A stretch of 64,000 nt of DNA. Source: Agromyces sp. Leaf222. Its GTDB lineage: Bacteria; Actinomycetota; Actinomycetes; Actinomycetales; Microbacteriaceae. Within the stretch, counting starts at the first letter, position 1. The number at the start of each line of letters is the position of its first letter. Shown here in pieces: positions 34,489-44,400 of the stretch. A model generated the notes under the pieces. The model was not told where the DNA came from, ran no database searches, and saw nothing but the letters and a program-made list of their open reading frames with translations. The stretch covers positions 307,277 to 371,276 of the forward strand of contig NZ_LMKQ01000001.1 in the NCBI RefSeq assembly GCF_001421565.1. Direction: 5' to 3'. Position numbers and translations under genes: made by a program.

Positions 34489-35451
34489 TCAGGATGCCGC
34501 GGCGCCCGTTCGCGGCGCCGCGGCCGCCGTGCCGATGGCGGTGTCGGCGACCGTTGTGTCGGCGACGGCCGTGTCGCCGGCCTTCGCGACGATGCCGCGC
34601 ATGACCGACCAGTAGCCGACGGGCGCGAGGCGCGTGACGAGGTCGGTCAGCCTGGCGTCGCGGCCGATGAACACGCGCGGGCGTCGGCGCTCGATGCCGT
34701 CGACGATGCGCTCCGCGGCCTGCTCGGGCGTCGTGCGGTACAGCGCCGACTGGGCGCTCGCGGCCCGCGCGGCGACCTCGGGCGGCACGGATGCCGCGAC
34801 GCGGGCGTGGTGGATGATGCCGGTGCGCACGCCGCCGGGGTACACGGCCGACACCGAGACATCCGTCGCCTCGAGCTCGTGCCGCAGGGCGTCGGTGAAC
34901 CCGCGCACCGCGAACTTCGAGGTCACGTAGGGAACGCGGCCGGCGGGCGCGCCGAGCGCGTAGAGGCTCGCGACGTTCGCGATGTGCGCCGCTGGCCGTT
35001 CGCGCAGCGCGGGCAGGAACGCCTGCACCATCGCGACCGTGCCCCAGAGGTTGATGTCGAGAACCCAGCGGAACTCCTCGAGCGTCAGCTGCTCGAAGCG
35101 GCCGAGCATCGAGACGCCCGCGCAGTTCAGCAGCACGTCGACGTGGCCGTGCACGGCGAGCACGTCGGCGGGCAGTGCGGCGATCGCGTCGAGGTCGGCG
35201 AGGTCGAGCACGTGGGTGCTGACCGAGGTCGCGCCTGCGCCTGCGCCCGCCTGCGCCCGCAGCTCGCCGGCGAGGGCCTCGAGCGCCTCGGCGTTGCGGT
35301 CGACGAGCGCGAGTGCGGCGCCGCGCGCGGCGAGGAGGCGGGCGGACTCGAGTCCCATGCCGCTCGCCGCGCCGGTGACGACGGCGACGGCGCCGCGCAG
35401 GTCGAGGCGTGGGCGGCGGGCGCGTCGGGCGGCCGTGGGGGAGCGGTGCAT
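34489..35451 (-). CDS. Short-chain dehydrogenase/reductase
   Basis: A 320-residue SDR. It has the NAD(P) motif TGAASGMG at the N-terminus, NCAGVS (NNAG variant) after strand 4, and catalytic YVTSK with the upstream serine in VASLYALG. The classical-type core is followed by a C-terminal extension (VGYWSVMRGIVAKAGD) and a repetitive Thr/Ala/Asp tail (DTAVADTTVADTAIG). A role in the sugar cassette is possible but it is transcribed the opposite way. It closes the block inserted before hemB. Confidence 0.9.
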   Translation of the reverse strand: MHRSPTAARRARRPRLDLRGAVAVVTGAASGMGLESARLLAARGAALALVDRNAEALEALAGELRAQAGAGAGATSVSTHVLDLADLDAIAALPADVLAVHGHVDVLLNCAGVSMLGRFEQLTLEEFRWVLDINLWGTVAMVQAFLPALRERPAAHIANVASLYALGAPAGRVPYVTSKFAVRGFTDALRHELEATDVSVSAVYPGGVRTGIIHHARVAASVPPEVAARAASAQSALYRTTPEQAAERIVDGIERRRPRVFIGRDARLTDLVTRLAPVGYWSVMRGIVAKAGDTAVADTTVADTAIGTAAAAPRTGAAAS

Positions 35452-35541
35452 GTCGGGTCCTCCTGCGGCCGCGGCATCCGTCGCCCGACTCGCGCGGGGA
35501 ACATATCACGCGCTCTCGGAACCCTCGCAATCAGGGCGACG

Positions 35542-35547
35542 TAGGCT
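35542..35547 (+). promoter_or_regulatory. -10 box TAGGCT, leaderless hemB promoter
   Basis: TAGGCT is followed by 6 nt and then the GTG of hemB. There is no ribosome site in the gap. Confidence 0.5.
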
Positions 35548-35553
35548 TGTGCG

Positions 35554-36552
35554 GTGACTTCCACGCCTGCCCCCCGCATCCGCCCGCGGCGCCTCCGCGA
35601 GACGCCGGCCCTGCGCCGCCTCGTGTCAGAGACCCGCCTCGACCCGGCCGAGCTCGTGCTGCCGATGTTCGTACGCGAGGGCGCGAGCTCGCCCGTGCCG
35701 ATCGCCTCGATGCCCGGCGTCGTGCAGCACTCGCTCGAGAGCCTCCCGCAGGCGGTGGCGGATGCCGCGGCCGCGGGCATCGGCGGCGTGATGCTGTTCG
35801 GCGTGCCCGAGGTGCGCGATGCCCGCGGATCCGGCGCGACCGACCCCGACGGCATCCTGAACGTGGCGACGCGCGTCGCCGTCGAGGCCGCCGCGGGCTC
35901 GCTCGTGGTGCAGACCGACCTCTGCCTCGACGAGTTCACCGATCACGGCCACTGCGGCGTGCTCGACGACCACGGCCGCGTCGACAACGACGCGACGCTC
36001 GAGCGCTACATCGCGATGGCGCTCGAGCAGGCTCGGGCGGGGTCTGAGCTGCTCGGCCTCAGCGGCATGATGGACGGCCAGGTCGCGGCGGTGCGCGAGG
36101 CGCTCGACGAGGGCGGCCACACGCACACCGCGATCCTCGCCTACTCGGCGAAGTACGCGTCGGCGTACTACGGGCCGTTCCGCGACGCGGTCGAGTCCAC
36201 GCTCGAGGGCGACCGCCGTTCGTACCAGCTCGACCCGGGCAACCGGCGCGAGGGGTTGCGCGAGGCGCTGCTCGACATCGAGGAGGGCGCCGACGTCGTC
36301 ATGGTCAAGCCCGCCGGCAGCTACCTCGACGTGCTGGCCGACGTGGCCGCGGCATCCGAGGTGCCGGTCTGGGCCTACCAGGTCTCGGGGGAGTACTCGA
36401 TGATCGAGGCCGCCGCCGCCCACGGCTGGATCGACCGCAAGCGCGCGGTCATCGAATCGGTGCGCGGCATCCGTCGCGCGGGCGCCGACGTCGTGCTCAC
36501 CTACTGGGCCGTCGAACTGGCCGAGTGGATCCGCAAGGGAGACCTGGCATGA
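35554..36552 (+). CDS. hemB: Delta-aminolevulinic acid dehydratase (porphobilinogen synthase)
   Basis: A 332-residue enzyme that condenses two 5-aminolevulinate molecules to porphobilinogen. The Schiff-base lysines are Lys200 (YSAKYAS) and Lys252 ([10 protein letters not shown]). The metal-site motif is Cys124-Leu-Asp126 ... Cys134, a mixed Cys/Asp form between the three-cysteine zinc type and the all-Asp magnesium type. The GTG start is leaderless. The stop overlaps hemL (ATGA). In related genomes this gene usually follows hemD; here the sugar cassette separates them. Confidence 0.97.
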   Translation: MTSTPAPRIRPRRLRETPALRRLVSETRLDPAELVLPMFVREGASSPVPIASMPGVVQHSLESLPQAVADAAAAGIGGVMLFGVPEVRDARGSGATDPDGILNVATRVAVEAAAGSLVVQTDLCLDEFTDHGHCGVLDDHGRVDNDATLERYIAMALEQARAGSELLGLSGMMDGQVAAVREALDEGGHTHTAILAYSAKYASAYYGPFRDAVESTLEGDRRSYQLDPGNRREGLREALLDIEEGADVVMVKPAGSYLDVLADVAAASEVPVWAYQVSGEYSMIEAAAAHGWIDRKRAVIESVRGIRRAGADVVLTYWAVELAEWIRKGDLA

Positions 36553-37889
36553 ACGCCCGTCATTCCGGAGCCGACGCCGCTCGCACCAATGCCGAGCTCT
36601 TCGCCCGCGCCCAGGTCGCCATCCCCGGCGGGGTGAACTCGCCGGTGCGCGCGTTCCGCTCGGTGGGCGGCACCCCCCGGTTCCTCGTGAGCGCCCGCGG
36701 CGCGTACGTCACCGACGTCGAGGGGCGCGAGTACGTCGACCTCGTCGCCGGCTGGGGCCCGGCGATCCTCGGGCACGCCGACCCCCGCGTGATCGAGGCG
36801 GTGACGGATGCCGCGGCTCGCGGTCTCTCGTTCGGCTCGTCCACGCCTGCCGAGACCGAGCTCGCCGAGCTCGTCGAGGCGCGCGTCGCCCCGGTCGAGA
36901 AGCTCCGACTCGTGAGTACCGGCACCGAGGCGACCATGAGCGCCATCCGCCTCGCCCGCGGATTCACGGGCCGAGACGTGCTCGTGAAGTTCGCCGGCCA
37001 CTACCACGGGCACTCCGACGGCCTGCTCGCCGAGGCCGGCTCCGGCCTCGCGACGTTCGCGCTGCCCGGGTCCGCGGGCGTGCCCGCCGACATCGCCGCA
37101 CTCACGCTCGTGCTGCCCTACAACGACCTCGACGCCGTGCGCGTGGCCTTCGCCGAGCACGGCGACCGCATCGCGGCCGTCATCGTCGAGGCCGCCGCCG
37201 CCAACATGGGCGTCGTGCCGCCGCTCCCCGGCTTCAACGCCGCGCTCGTCGAGCTCGCGCACGCGAACGGCTCGCTCGTCATCAGCGACGAGGTGCTCAC
37301 GGGCTTCCGCGTCTCCGAGGCCGGCTGGTGGGGCCTCGAGAAGGGCACCGAGCACGCCTACACGCCCGACCTCCTCACGTTCGGCAAGGTCATCGGCGGC
37401 GGCATGCCCGTTGCCGCGCTCGGCGGCCGCGCCGAGATCATGGAGCAGCTCGCCCCGCTCGGCCCCGTCTACCAGGCCGGCACGCTCTCGGGCAATCCGG
37501 TCGCGGTCGCCGCGGGCGTCGCCACGCTTCGGGCAGCGGATGCCGCGGTCTACGCCCACCTCGACGGCGCCGCCGCGACGATCAGCGTCGCGGTCTCCGA
37601 GGCGCTCGCCGCCGAGGGCGTCGCGCACGGTGTGCAGCGCGCCGGAAACCTCTTCAGCTTCGTGTTCGGCGAGGAGGTGCCCGTTCGCGACTACGCGACC
37701 GTGCAGCGCCAGGAGGCCTACCGCTACGCCCCGTTCTTCCACGCGATGCTCGACGCAGGCGTCTCGCTCCCGCCGAGCGTGTTCGAGGCCTGGTTCGTCA
37801 CGGCGGCCCACGACGACGCGGCGATCGACCGCATCGTCGCCGCGCTCCCGGCAGCGGCGCGCGCCGCGGCATCCGCTCGCCCCGCCTGA
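36549..37889 (+). CDS. hemL: Glutamate-1-semialdehyde 2,1-aminomutase
   Basis: A 446-residue PLP enzyme that converts glutamate-1-semialdehyde to 5-aminolevulinate, the step after HemA. Motifs are [56 protein letters not shown] and PLP lysine Lys280 in [17 protein letters not shown]. It is coupled to hemB by a four-base overlap. The last residues ([11 protein letters not shown]) include the GGCATCC motif. Confidence 0.97.
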   Translation: MNARHSGADAARTNAELFARAQVAIPGGVNSPVRAFRSVGGTPRFLVSARGAYVTDVEGREYVDLVAGWGPAILGHADPRVIEAVTDAAARGLSFGSSTPAETELAELVEARVAPVEKLRLVSTGTEATMSAIRLARGFTGRDVLVKFAGHYHGHSDGLLAEAGSGLATFALPGSAGVPADIAALTLVLPYNDLDAVRVAFAEHGDRIAAVIVEAAAANMGVVPPLPGFNAALVELAHANGSLVISDEVLTGFRVSEAGWWGLEKGTEHAYTPDLLTFGKVIGGGMPVAALGGRAEIMEQLAPLGPVYQAGTLSGNPVAVAAGVATLRAADAAVYAHLDGAAATISVAVSEALAAEGVAHGVQRAGNLFSFVFGEEVPVRDYATVQRQEAYRYAPFFHAMLDAGVSLPPSVFEAWFVTAAHDDAAIDRIVAALPAAARAAASARPA

Positions 37890-37954
37890 CCCGAGCGGGC
37901 GCCGGCTCGCCGGGGCACTCGCGTTCGGCGCCCGGTTCCTGCCAGTCTTGACGC

Positions 37955-39628
37955 GTGGACGAACTGATCATCCTGGGCGTGATCGCGTTCGTGGTGATCG
38001 CCGCCGCGACCGTGCTCGGCCCGCGCCTCGGCATCGCGTCGCCGCTCGTGCTCGTCGCGGTCGGCATCGTCGCGAGCTTCCTGCCGATGTTCGACTCGAT
38101 CGAGATCAATCCCGAGCTGATCCTCTCGGGCGTGCTGCCGCTGCTGCTCTACTCGTCGGCGGTGTCGATGCCGACGATGAACTTCCGGCGTGAGTTCGGT
38201 GCGATCAGCGGGCTCTCGGTGATCCTCGTCATCGCGAGTTCGCTCGTGCTCGGCGTCTTCTTCATGCTCGTCATCCCCGACCTCGGGTTCGCGTGGGGCG
38301 TCGCCCTCGGCGCGATCGTGAGCCCGACCGACGCGGTGGCGACCTCGATCATCAAGCAGACCCCCGTCTCCAAGCGGGTCGTCGCCATGCTCGACGGCGA
38401 GAGCCTGTTGAACGACGCGACCGCGCTCGTGCTGCTGCGCACCGCGATCGTCGGGGCGGCGGCCGCGTTCTCGTTCTGGGGCGCGGTGGGAACCTTCGCC
38501 TACTCGGTCGTCGTCGCGGTCGTGATCGGCTGGCTCGTCGGCTGGCTCAACCTCGTCGTGCGCAAGCGCGTCACGAACCCGGCCGTGAACACCGTGCTCT
38601 CGTTCACGGTGCCGTTCCTCGCCTCGGTGCCCGCCGAGCTGCTCGGCGCCTCGGGCCTCGTCGCGGCCGTGGTTGCGGGCCTGGTCACGGGCATCCTCGC
38701 GCCGCGCGACCTCTCGCCGCAGAACCGACTCTCGGACTCGCAGAACTGGCGCACGGTCGAACTCGTGCTCGAGGGCGCGGTGTTCCTCACGATGGGCCTG
38801 CAGATCCAGGCGATCGTCGCGGATGTGCAGCGTGAGCACGCCGGCGTCGGCGCGGCCGTGCTCGTCGCGATCGGCGCCCTGGTGCTGACGATCCTGGTGC
38901 GGGCGGCGTATGTCGCCCCACTGCTCGGCGTGCTCGGCCGGCGTGCGCGCCGCCAGGAGCAGATGCAGGAGCGGCTCGAGGGCATGCAGGAGAAGATGAC
39001 CACGCCCGAAGGCGTGCAGGAGTTCCTCGAGCAGGCGAACACCGGCCGCGGCCGGCGGGTGACGAGTCGGGATCTCGACCGTTTCGCACGGCGGGTCACG
39101 CACGCCCTCGGCGACATCGAGTACTTCCGGCGGCAGCCCCTCGGATGGCGCGAGGGCGTCGTCGTCGTGTGGGCCGGCATGCGCGGCGCCGTGACCGTCG
39201 CTGCGGCGCAGACGCTGCCGGAGGACACGCCCCAGCGCCCGGTGCTGGTGTTCATCGCGTTCGCCGTCGCGGTGCTGTCGCTGCTCCTGCAGGGCGGAAC
39301 GATCGGCCCCCTGGTGCGCCGCATCGCGCCGAAGGTCGACCAGGCCGAGCTCGACGCGCAGGCGCTCGAGGAGCGCACGCGCCTCATGATGAGCCTGCGC
39401 GAGAGCGCCGAGGGTGTCGCGGAACCGGTTCGCACCGAGGGCGAACCGCGCATGGAGGCGTTTCGTGCCGAGCGGCGCTACCGGCTCGACGTCATCGCCG
39501 CGCAACGGGCGGCCCTGCTCGACGCGCGCGACAACGGCACGTTCGACGCCGACGTGCTCGCCGACGAGTTGGCGAACCTCGACGCGTCGCAGATCGCGCT
39601 CGAGATGCGCGCCAAGACCGTCGACTGA
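37955..39628 (+). CDS. CPA1-type cation/proton antiporter
   Basis: A 557-residue membrane transporter with 11-12 helices. Na+/H+ exchanger signatures are GVALGAIVSPTDAVATS, MLDGESLLNDATALVL and VWAGMRGAVTVAAAQTLP. The segment RRQEQMQERLEGMQEKM and the last 100 residues form a cytoplasmic, partly coiled-coil tail. It probably exchanges Na+ or K+ for protons; ion choice cannot be read from sequence. The GTG start at 37955 has no clear ribosome site. It lies 65 bp after hemL and is probably separate from it. Confidence 0.92.
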   Translation: MDELIILGVIAFVVIAAATVLGPRLGIASPLVLVAVGIVASFLPMFDSIEINPELILSGVLPLLLYSSAVSMPTMNFRREFGAISGLSVILVIASSLVLGVFFMLVIPDLGFAWGVALGAIVSPTDAVATSIIKQTPVSKRVVAMLDGESLLNDATALVLLRTAIVGAAAAFSFWGAVGTFAYSVVVAVVIGWLVGWLNLVVRKRVTNPAVNTVLSFTVPFLASVPAELLGASGLVAAVVAGLVTGILAPRDLSPQNRLSDSQNWRTVELVLEGAVFLTMGLQIQAIVADVQREHAGVGAAVLVAIGALVLTILVRAAYVAPLLGVLGRRARRQEQMQERLEGMQEKMTTPEGVQEFLEQANTGRGRRVTSRDLDRFARRVTHALGDIEYFRRQPLGWREGVVVVWAGMRGAVTVAAAQTLPEDTPQRPVLVFIAFAVAVLSLLLQGGTIGPLVRRIAPKVDQAELDAQALEERTRLMMSLRESAEGVAEPVRTEGEPRMEAFRAERRYRLDVIAAQRAALLDARDNGTFDADVLADELANLDASQIALEMRAKTVD

Positions 39629-39680
39629 GCCGGCGACGGATGCCGCGGCATCCGCTCTCCTCCCCAGCAGCTCTGTAAGG

Positions 39681-39705
39681 CAGTAACCGAGATCAACGGT
39701 TACTG
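39681..39705. promoter_or_regulatory. Inverted repeat CAGTAACCG-N7-CGGTTACTG, possible operator
   Basis: Exact 9-bp arms (39681-39689, 39697-39705) with a 7-nt loop. A further related half-site AACCGTTACC follows at 39722-39731. The area is unusually AT-rich and lies about 80 bp before the next start codon, so an operator is more likely than a terminator. Confidence 0.45.
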
Positions 39706-39773
39706 GAGGAAACCGGCACGAAACCGTTACCGCCTTGTGGAGCGTCGGCCGCCATGCTCCGTGCCGACTCGGG

Positions 39774-39779
39774 CAGGAT
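39774..39779 (+). promoter_or_regulatory. -10-like box CAGGAT before a small hypothetical gene
   Basis: CAGGAT is 6 nt from the ATG at 39786, the same layout as the other leaderless candidates but with C for the first T. GGAAG in the gap could also act as a weak ribosome site. Confidence 0.3.
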
Positions 39780-39785
39780 GGAAGC

Positions 39786-40154
39786 ATGGCCCAACTCCGA
39801 GTGCACTCCGACCGCATCGAGGTCCTCCTCACGCCGGCCGAGAAGTCGCTCTCGCTTCGGTCGGCCGACATCGTGGTGCAGCGCGACGACATCCGCTCCG
39901 CGACCATCACCGACGACCCCTGGGTGTGGATCCGCGGCATCCGCACGCGCGGCAGCGTCGTGCCGCTCGTCGTGGCCGTCGGCGCCTGGAAGTACCACGG
40001 CGGGCTCGACTTCGTGATCGTCAAGGGCAAGCGCCAGGCGGTCGTGCTCGAGCTCGCGGCCGGGGAGTTCGCCCGCATCATCCTGAGCACCAACCACGCC
40101 GCCACGCTCATCGACCGGCTGAAGCTCGGCGAGACCCCGAGCGACGCCGAATAG
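39786..40154 (+). CDS. Small protein of unknown function
   Basis: A 122-residue protein with no signal peptide or membrane helix. Strand-rich sequence with IEVLLTPAEKSLSL, DPWVWIRGIRTRG and GAWKYHGGLDFVIVKGKRQAVVLEL suggests a compact beta-barrel or PH-like fold; the C-terminal part is helical. I do not recognise the family. Codon usage is normal for the window. It stands alone between the antiporter and the kinase operon, behind the GTAACCG inverted repeat. Confidence 0.75.
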   Translation: MAQLRVHSDRIEVLLTPAEKSLSLRSADIVVQRDDIRSATITDDPWVWIRGIRTRGSVVPLVVAVGAWKYHGGLDFVIVKGKRQAVVLELAAGEFARIILSTNHAATLIDRLKLGETPSDAE

Positions 40155-40205
40155 CCCTCAGCGGTCGCGCTGCCCGCGCGATTCGGGCTGCCTCGCGTCG
40201 TCGCT

Positions 40206-40211
40206 TATGAT
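40206..40211 (+). promoter_or_regulatory. -10 box TATGAT of the kinase operon
   Basis: TATGAT is the closest match to the -10 consensus seen in the window. A weak TTCGGG lies 18 nt upstream at 40182-40187. It would give a leader of about 100 nt before the kinase GTG. Confidence 0.5.
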
Positions 40212-40274
40212 GATCGGCGGATGCCGCGGCCGGGCCCGTCGCCGACGCATCCCAACCCGAGACGAACGACCGGT

Positions 40275-40302
40275 CTGCCGGTGCGTCCACGTACGCCGGC
40301 AG
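40275..40302 (+). promoter_or_regulatory. Leader hairpin before the kinase gene
   Basis: CTGCCGG (40275-40281) pairs with CCGGCAG (40296-40302). The inner bases TGCGT and ACGTA extend the stem partly. The hairpin ends just before the AAGGGGAA ribosome site, so it could influence translation of the operon's first gene. Confidence 0.35.
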
Positions 40303-40316
40303 AAGGGGAACAGGTC

Positions 40317-41462
40317 GTGCCGAAGCGCTTGCCGTCCGCACCGCCCATCCTGGCGGGGTACAACTACGTGCGCCCGCTCGGCACCGGCGGATTCGCCGAC
40401 GTCTTCCTCTACGAGCAGGACCTCCCGCGACGCGTGACCGCCGTCAAGGTGCTGCTCGCCGACGTCATCGACCCCGAGGCGCGTCGCACGTTCACGCTCG
40501 AGGCCGACGCCATGGCCAGGCTCAGCGCGCACCCGTCGATCGTCACGATCCACCAGGCCTCCATCGCGTCCGACGGGCGCCCGTACCTGGTCATGGAGTA
40601 CTGCCCCGAGTCGCTCGGCGCACGCGTCAAGCGCGGCCCGATGGCGGCCGGCGAGGTGCTCGACATCGGCGTGCGCATGGCCGGCGCCCTCGAGACCGCC
40701 CACCGGTCCGGACTGCTGCATCGCGACATCAAGCCGTCGAACCTGCTCGTGAACTCCCTCGGCGCGCCCGTGCTCGCCGACTTCGGCATCGCCGGCTCGA
40801 TCAGCGACGACGGCACGAGTGACACGCTCGCCATGTCGGTGCCGTGGAGCGCGCCAGAGGTGCTCGGCGAACGCACGAACGGCACGGTCGCGACCGAGGT
40901 CTGGAGCCTCGGCGCGACCCTCTACACGCTGCTCGCCGGGCACAGCCCGTTCGAGCTCGCCGACCGCAGCCGCAACTCCGTCGACCAGCTCTCGCGCCGG
41001 GTGCTCGGGGCGAAGTACACGCCGCTCGCGCCCCGCGGGGTGCCGTCGCGCATCGACACCGTGCTGTCCGCCGCGATGCAGCGCGACCCGGCCCGCCGGT
41101 ACAGCTCGATGGCCGAGTTCGGCGAACAGCTCCGCTGGGCCCAGTACGAACTCGGCGTCTCGCCGACGAGCCTCGAGGTCGCGTCGCCCGAGTGGGCGGC
41201 TGCCGCCCCCATCGACTTCTCGGATGCCTCGCGGCGGGGCCCCGTCGTCACGACCGTCGACCCCGACTCGCGTCGGGCCGGCCGCGCGGCCGCCGTCGCG
41301 ACGGCGCGCCCGTCGGGGCGAGTGGTCGACGCCGGCGGGCTCGCCCCAGCGCCGGTCCGAACCCGCGGCGCATGGCTGAAGCCCGCCGCGATCGGCGTCG
41401 GATCCGCGCTCGTCGTGCTCGTGGCCGCCGCAGCCGTGCTCCTCTCGTCGGGGGTCGTGTGA
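40317..41462 (+). CDS. Ser/Thr protein kinase with C-terminal membrane helix
   Basis: A 381-residue Hanks-type kinase. Seen are the P-loop LGTGGFADVFL, Lys44 in AVKVLL, catalytic HRDIKPSN (Asp137), DFGIAG and SAPEVLGE with an activation loop rich in Ser/Thr (SDDGTSDTLAMS). The kinase domain spans about residues 12-275. A linker leads to one C-terminal helix (AIGVGSALVVLVAAAAVLL) and then almost nothing outside, so there is no PASTA or other sensor domain. The GTG at 40317 is preferred because AAGGGGAA lies just upstream; the frame is open further upstream but Pro/Arg-rich. The end overlaps the start of the giant surface protein (GTGTGA). Confidence 0.93.
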   Translation: MPKRLPSAPPILAGYNYVRPLGTGGFADVFLYEQDLPRRVTAVKVLLADVIDPEARRTFTLEADAMARLSAHPSIVTIHQASIASDGRPYLVMEYCPESLGARVKRGPMAAGEVLDIGVRMAGALETAHRSGLLHRDIKPSNLLVNSLGAPVLADFGIAGSISDDGTSDTLAMSVPWSAPEVLGERTNGTVATEVWSLGATLYTLLAGHSPFELADRSRNSVDQLSRRVLGAKYTPLAPRGVPSRIDTVLSAAMQRDPARRYSSMAEFGEQLRWAQYELGVSPTSLEVASPEWAAAAPIDFSDASRRGPVVTTVDPDSRRAGRAAAVATARPSGRVVDAGGLAPAPVRTRGAWLKPAAIGVGSALVVLVAAAAVLLSSGVV

Positions 41463-44400
41463 GCGCTCGTCGCCCCGCGCGTCGCGGGGCGGTCATCGCC
41501 TCCGTGGCGGGCGTCGCCGCGCTCGCCACCGTCGTCACGCTCGCCGTCACCGCGAACGGCTACGAGGCCCAGGAGGTGCCGCGACTCGAGACCTCGGTCT
41601 GGGTCACCCGCGACGCCGGCCAGTACGCGCGCGTCAACACCGACCTCGCCGAGATCGACCTCGTGCGCGACGTCGAGGACCCGAGCACGATCGTGCAGGT
41701 CGGGGCCGAGGCATCCGTCTACAACCAGGGGCTGCGGCAGCGCTGGTCCATCGACGAGGCCGACCCCGTCGACCTCGTCGCCGAGGACGGCGGCGGCTCG
41801 GTGCCGACGCCCACCGGAACGCGCGAGGTGCGTTCGGCCGGCGACTGGGTCGCCTACCGCACCGACACCGGCGCGGTCCAGGTCGGTCGCGTCGACGACG
41901 ACACGGTGCCCGTCGACCCCTACGCCGAACGTCGCGCAGAGGGCGACGACGACGAGACCTACTCGGCCGCCGCGATCGGCCTCTCGCCGACGGGACTCGT
42001 CGCCCTGTACTCCGCACGTGAAGCCGCCGTGCGCGTGCACGACGCCGCCACCGGACGCTTCGTGGGCGACGAGGTCGCGGTTGCCGACCCGCCCGTCGCC
42101 GACGCGCGCCTGCAGCTCACCTTCGCCGGCGACCGCTGGGTCATGGTCGACGCCGCCGAGGGCCGCGCGTGGATCTCGGGCCTGCCGGAGCCCGTCGACC
42201 TCGACGTCGAGGCCGACGCCGAGGTGCAGCAGGGTGCCGGGGCCGCGGCATCCGTCGTCATCGCCGACTCGGCCGGACTCGTCGAGCTGCCGCTCGACGG
42301 GGGAGGGTCGGAGCGCATCGTCGACGCGGCCGGAACCCCCGCGCAGCCCATCGTCGTCGACGGCTCGATCGTGGCCGCGTGGCTCTCGCTCGACGGCGGC
42401 GGCATCTGGACGAGCACCGCGCGCGAACTCGTGCCGCTCGACCTGCCCGAGGGCGAGCTCGGCGGCGATGGGCCGCAGGCCGTCACGCCGGTGCTGCGCG
42501 GCAACGGCGACCGCGCGGTGCTCAACGAGACCACGTCGGGACTCGTGTGGACCGTGCCGGACGGGCGACTCGTGCCGCTCGAGCAGTGGTCGCTCGACGA
42601 CGAGATCGAGGACCGCGTCGGCACCGAGGACGTCGAGGACCTCGCCAGACAGGAACCCCCCGTCGCCGTCGCCGACCGCTTCGGCGTGCGAGCGGGCGCG
42701 CAGGTCGAGCTCCCCGTGCTCCTGAACGACCACGATCCGAACTCGAAGGACGTGCTGACGGTCGACCCGGCCTCGATCTCGGGCGGCCTCGCCGACCCCG
42801 CGTTCGGAGACCTCGTGCTCACCGCGAACGACCAGACCCCCGCCGTGCGGGTGCGAGCGACATCCGGATCGACGACCTTCGGTTATGCCGCGACCGACGG
42901 GTCGGCGAGCTCGGCGCCCACGGGCGTCACCCTGACCGTCATCCCCGACGACGTGAACTCTGCGCCCGTCTGGTGCGGCGTCGACGCGTGCACCCAGAAG
43001 TGGCCGACCCCCCAGCTCATGCCGGGCGGCACGGCGCTCGTCTCGGTGCTGTCGGGCTGGGTCGACCCCGAGGGCGACCCGTTCGTGCTCGCCGACGCGC
43101 AGCCCGTCGACCCCTCGGCACCCGTCTCGGTCGTGCCGATGTCCGACGGCCGTGTGGCGATCCGGCACACCGACCCCAACGCCGCGACCGACAAGGTGCA
43201 GGTGCGCATCACCGTCGTCGACGCGTTCGGCGCCGAGGCCGAGGCGACGCTCGACCTCCGCGTGACGTCGACGGCCGCGCTCGAGGTCGCCCCCGTCGCG
43301 GTCACCGCCGGCGCAGGCGAGACCGCGATCGTGCGCATCGCCGACCACGTCAGCGGCGGGTCGGGGTCGATGCGGCTCCTCGACGCCGTGCCCACCGCGA
43401 CGGCGGCCAGCGGGGGCCTCACCGTCGTGCCGAACACCGCGGGCGGCGAGGTCGAGCTGAGCGCCGCCGAACCCGGCGCCTACCTCGCGACCTTCACGGT
43501 GCAGGATGTCGTGACCCGCGCCGAGCAGACCGCGACGATCCGCGTGACCGTCGCCGCGGCCGGCGCCCCGCTCGCGCTCGCGCCGATGACCGCGTTCGTG
43601 CGCGTCGGCGAAGACGCCATGATCGACGTGCTCGGCGCCGTGCAGAACACGAGCGGACGCGTGCTCGTCGTCACCGGGGCCGTCTCGACGACGCCGGAGC
43701 TCGACGTCGGCGTCGTCGCCCAGTCGCAGGTGCGCGCGACCGGCACGACCCGCGACGGACGGCCCGGGCTCGTCGGCCGTGCCCGCGTGAGCGTCGCCGA
43801 CGGCGCGGGCGCGACCGCGGTCGGCGACCTCAGCGTGTTCCTCGTGGCGCCCTCGGTCGGACTCAGCCCGATCGCGATGCCCGACACGGTCACCATGCGG
43901 GTCGGCGAGCTCATCTCGATCCCCGTCACGGCGAACGACGTGAGCCCGCGCGCCGAGCGGCTCGTCGTGCACGCCGACGTCACCTCCTCCGGCACCGACG
44001 GCGAACTCGCCTTCGCGGCCGATGACCAGGTGCGCTACCTCGCGCCCTCGAAGCCCGGAACGTACGAGCTCGGCTACGCGGTCGGCCTCGAGCAGGCGCC
44101 CGACCGGCTCGACCACTCGACGGTCACCGTCACGGTGCTGCCCGACGGCGCGAACCGCGACCCCCAGCCGCATCCGCTCGTCGCACGCGTGCTGAGCGGC
44201 CAGAGCGTGCGGATCCCCGTGCCGTCGACCGGCATGGACCCCGACGGCGACCGCACCGTGCTCACCTCGGTGACGCAGCCCGAGGCGGGCCTCGGCATCG
44301 CGACCATCTCGGCCGAGGGCGACGCGATCGTCTACACCGCTCCGGCGGCCGGCACCGGGTCCTCCCAGCCCGCGTTCGAGTACACGGTGCGCGACGCCTC

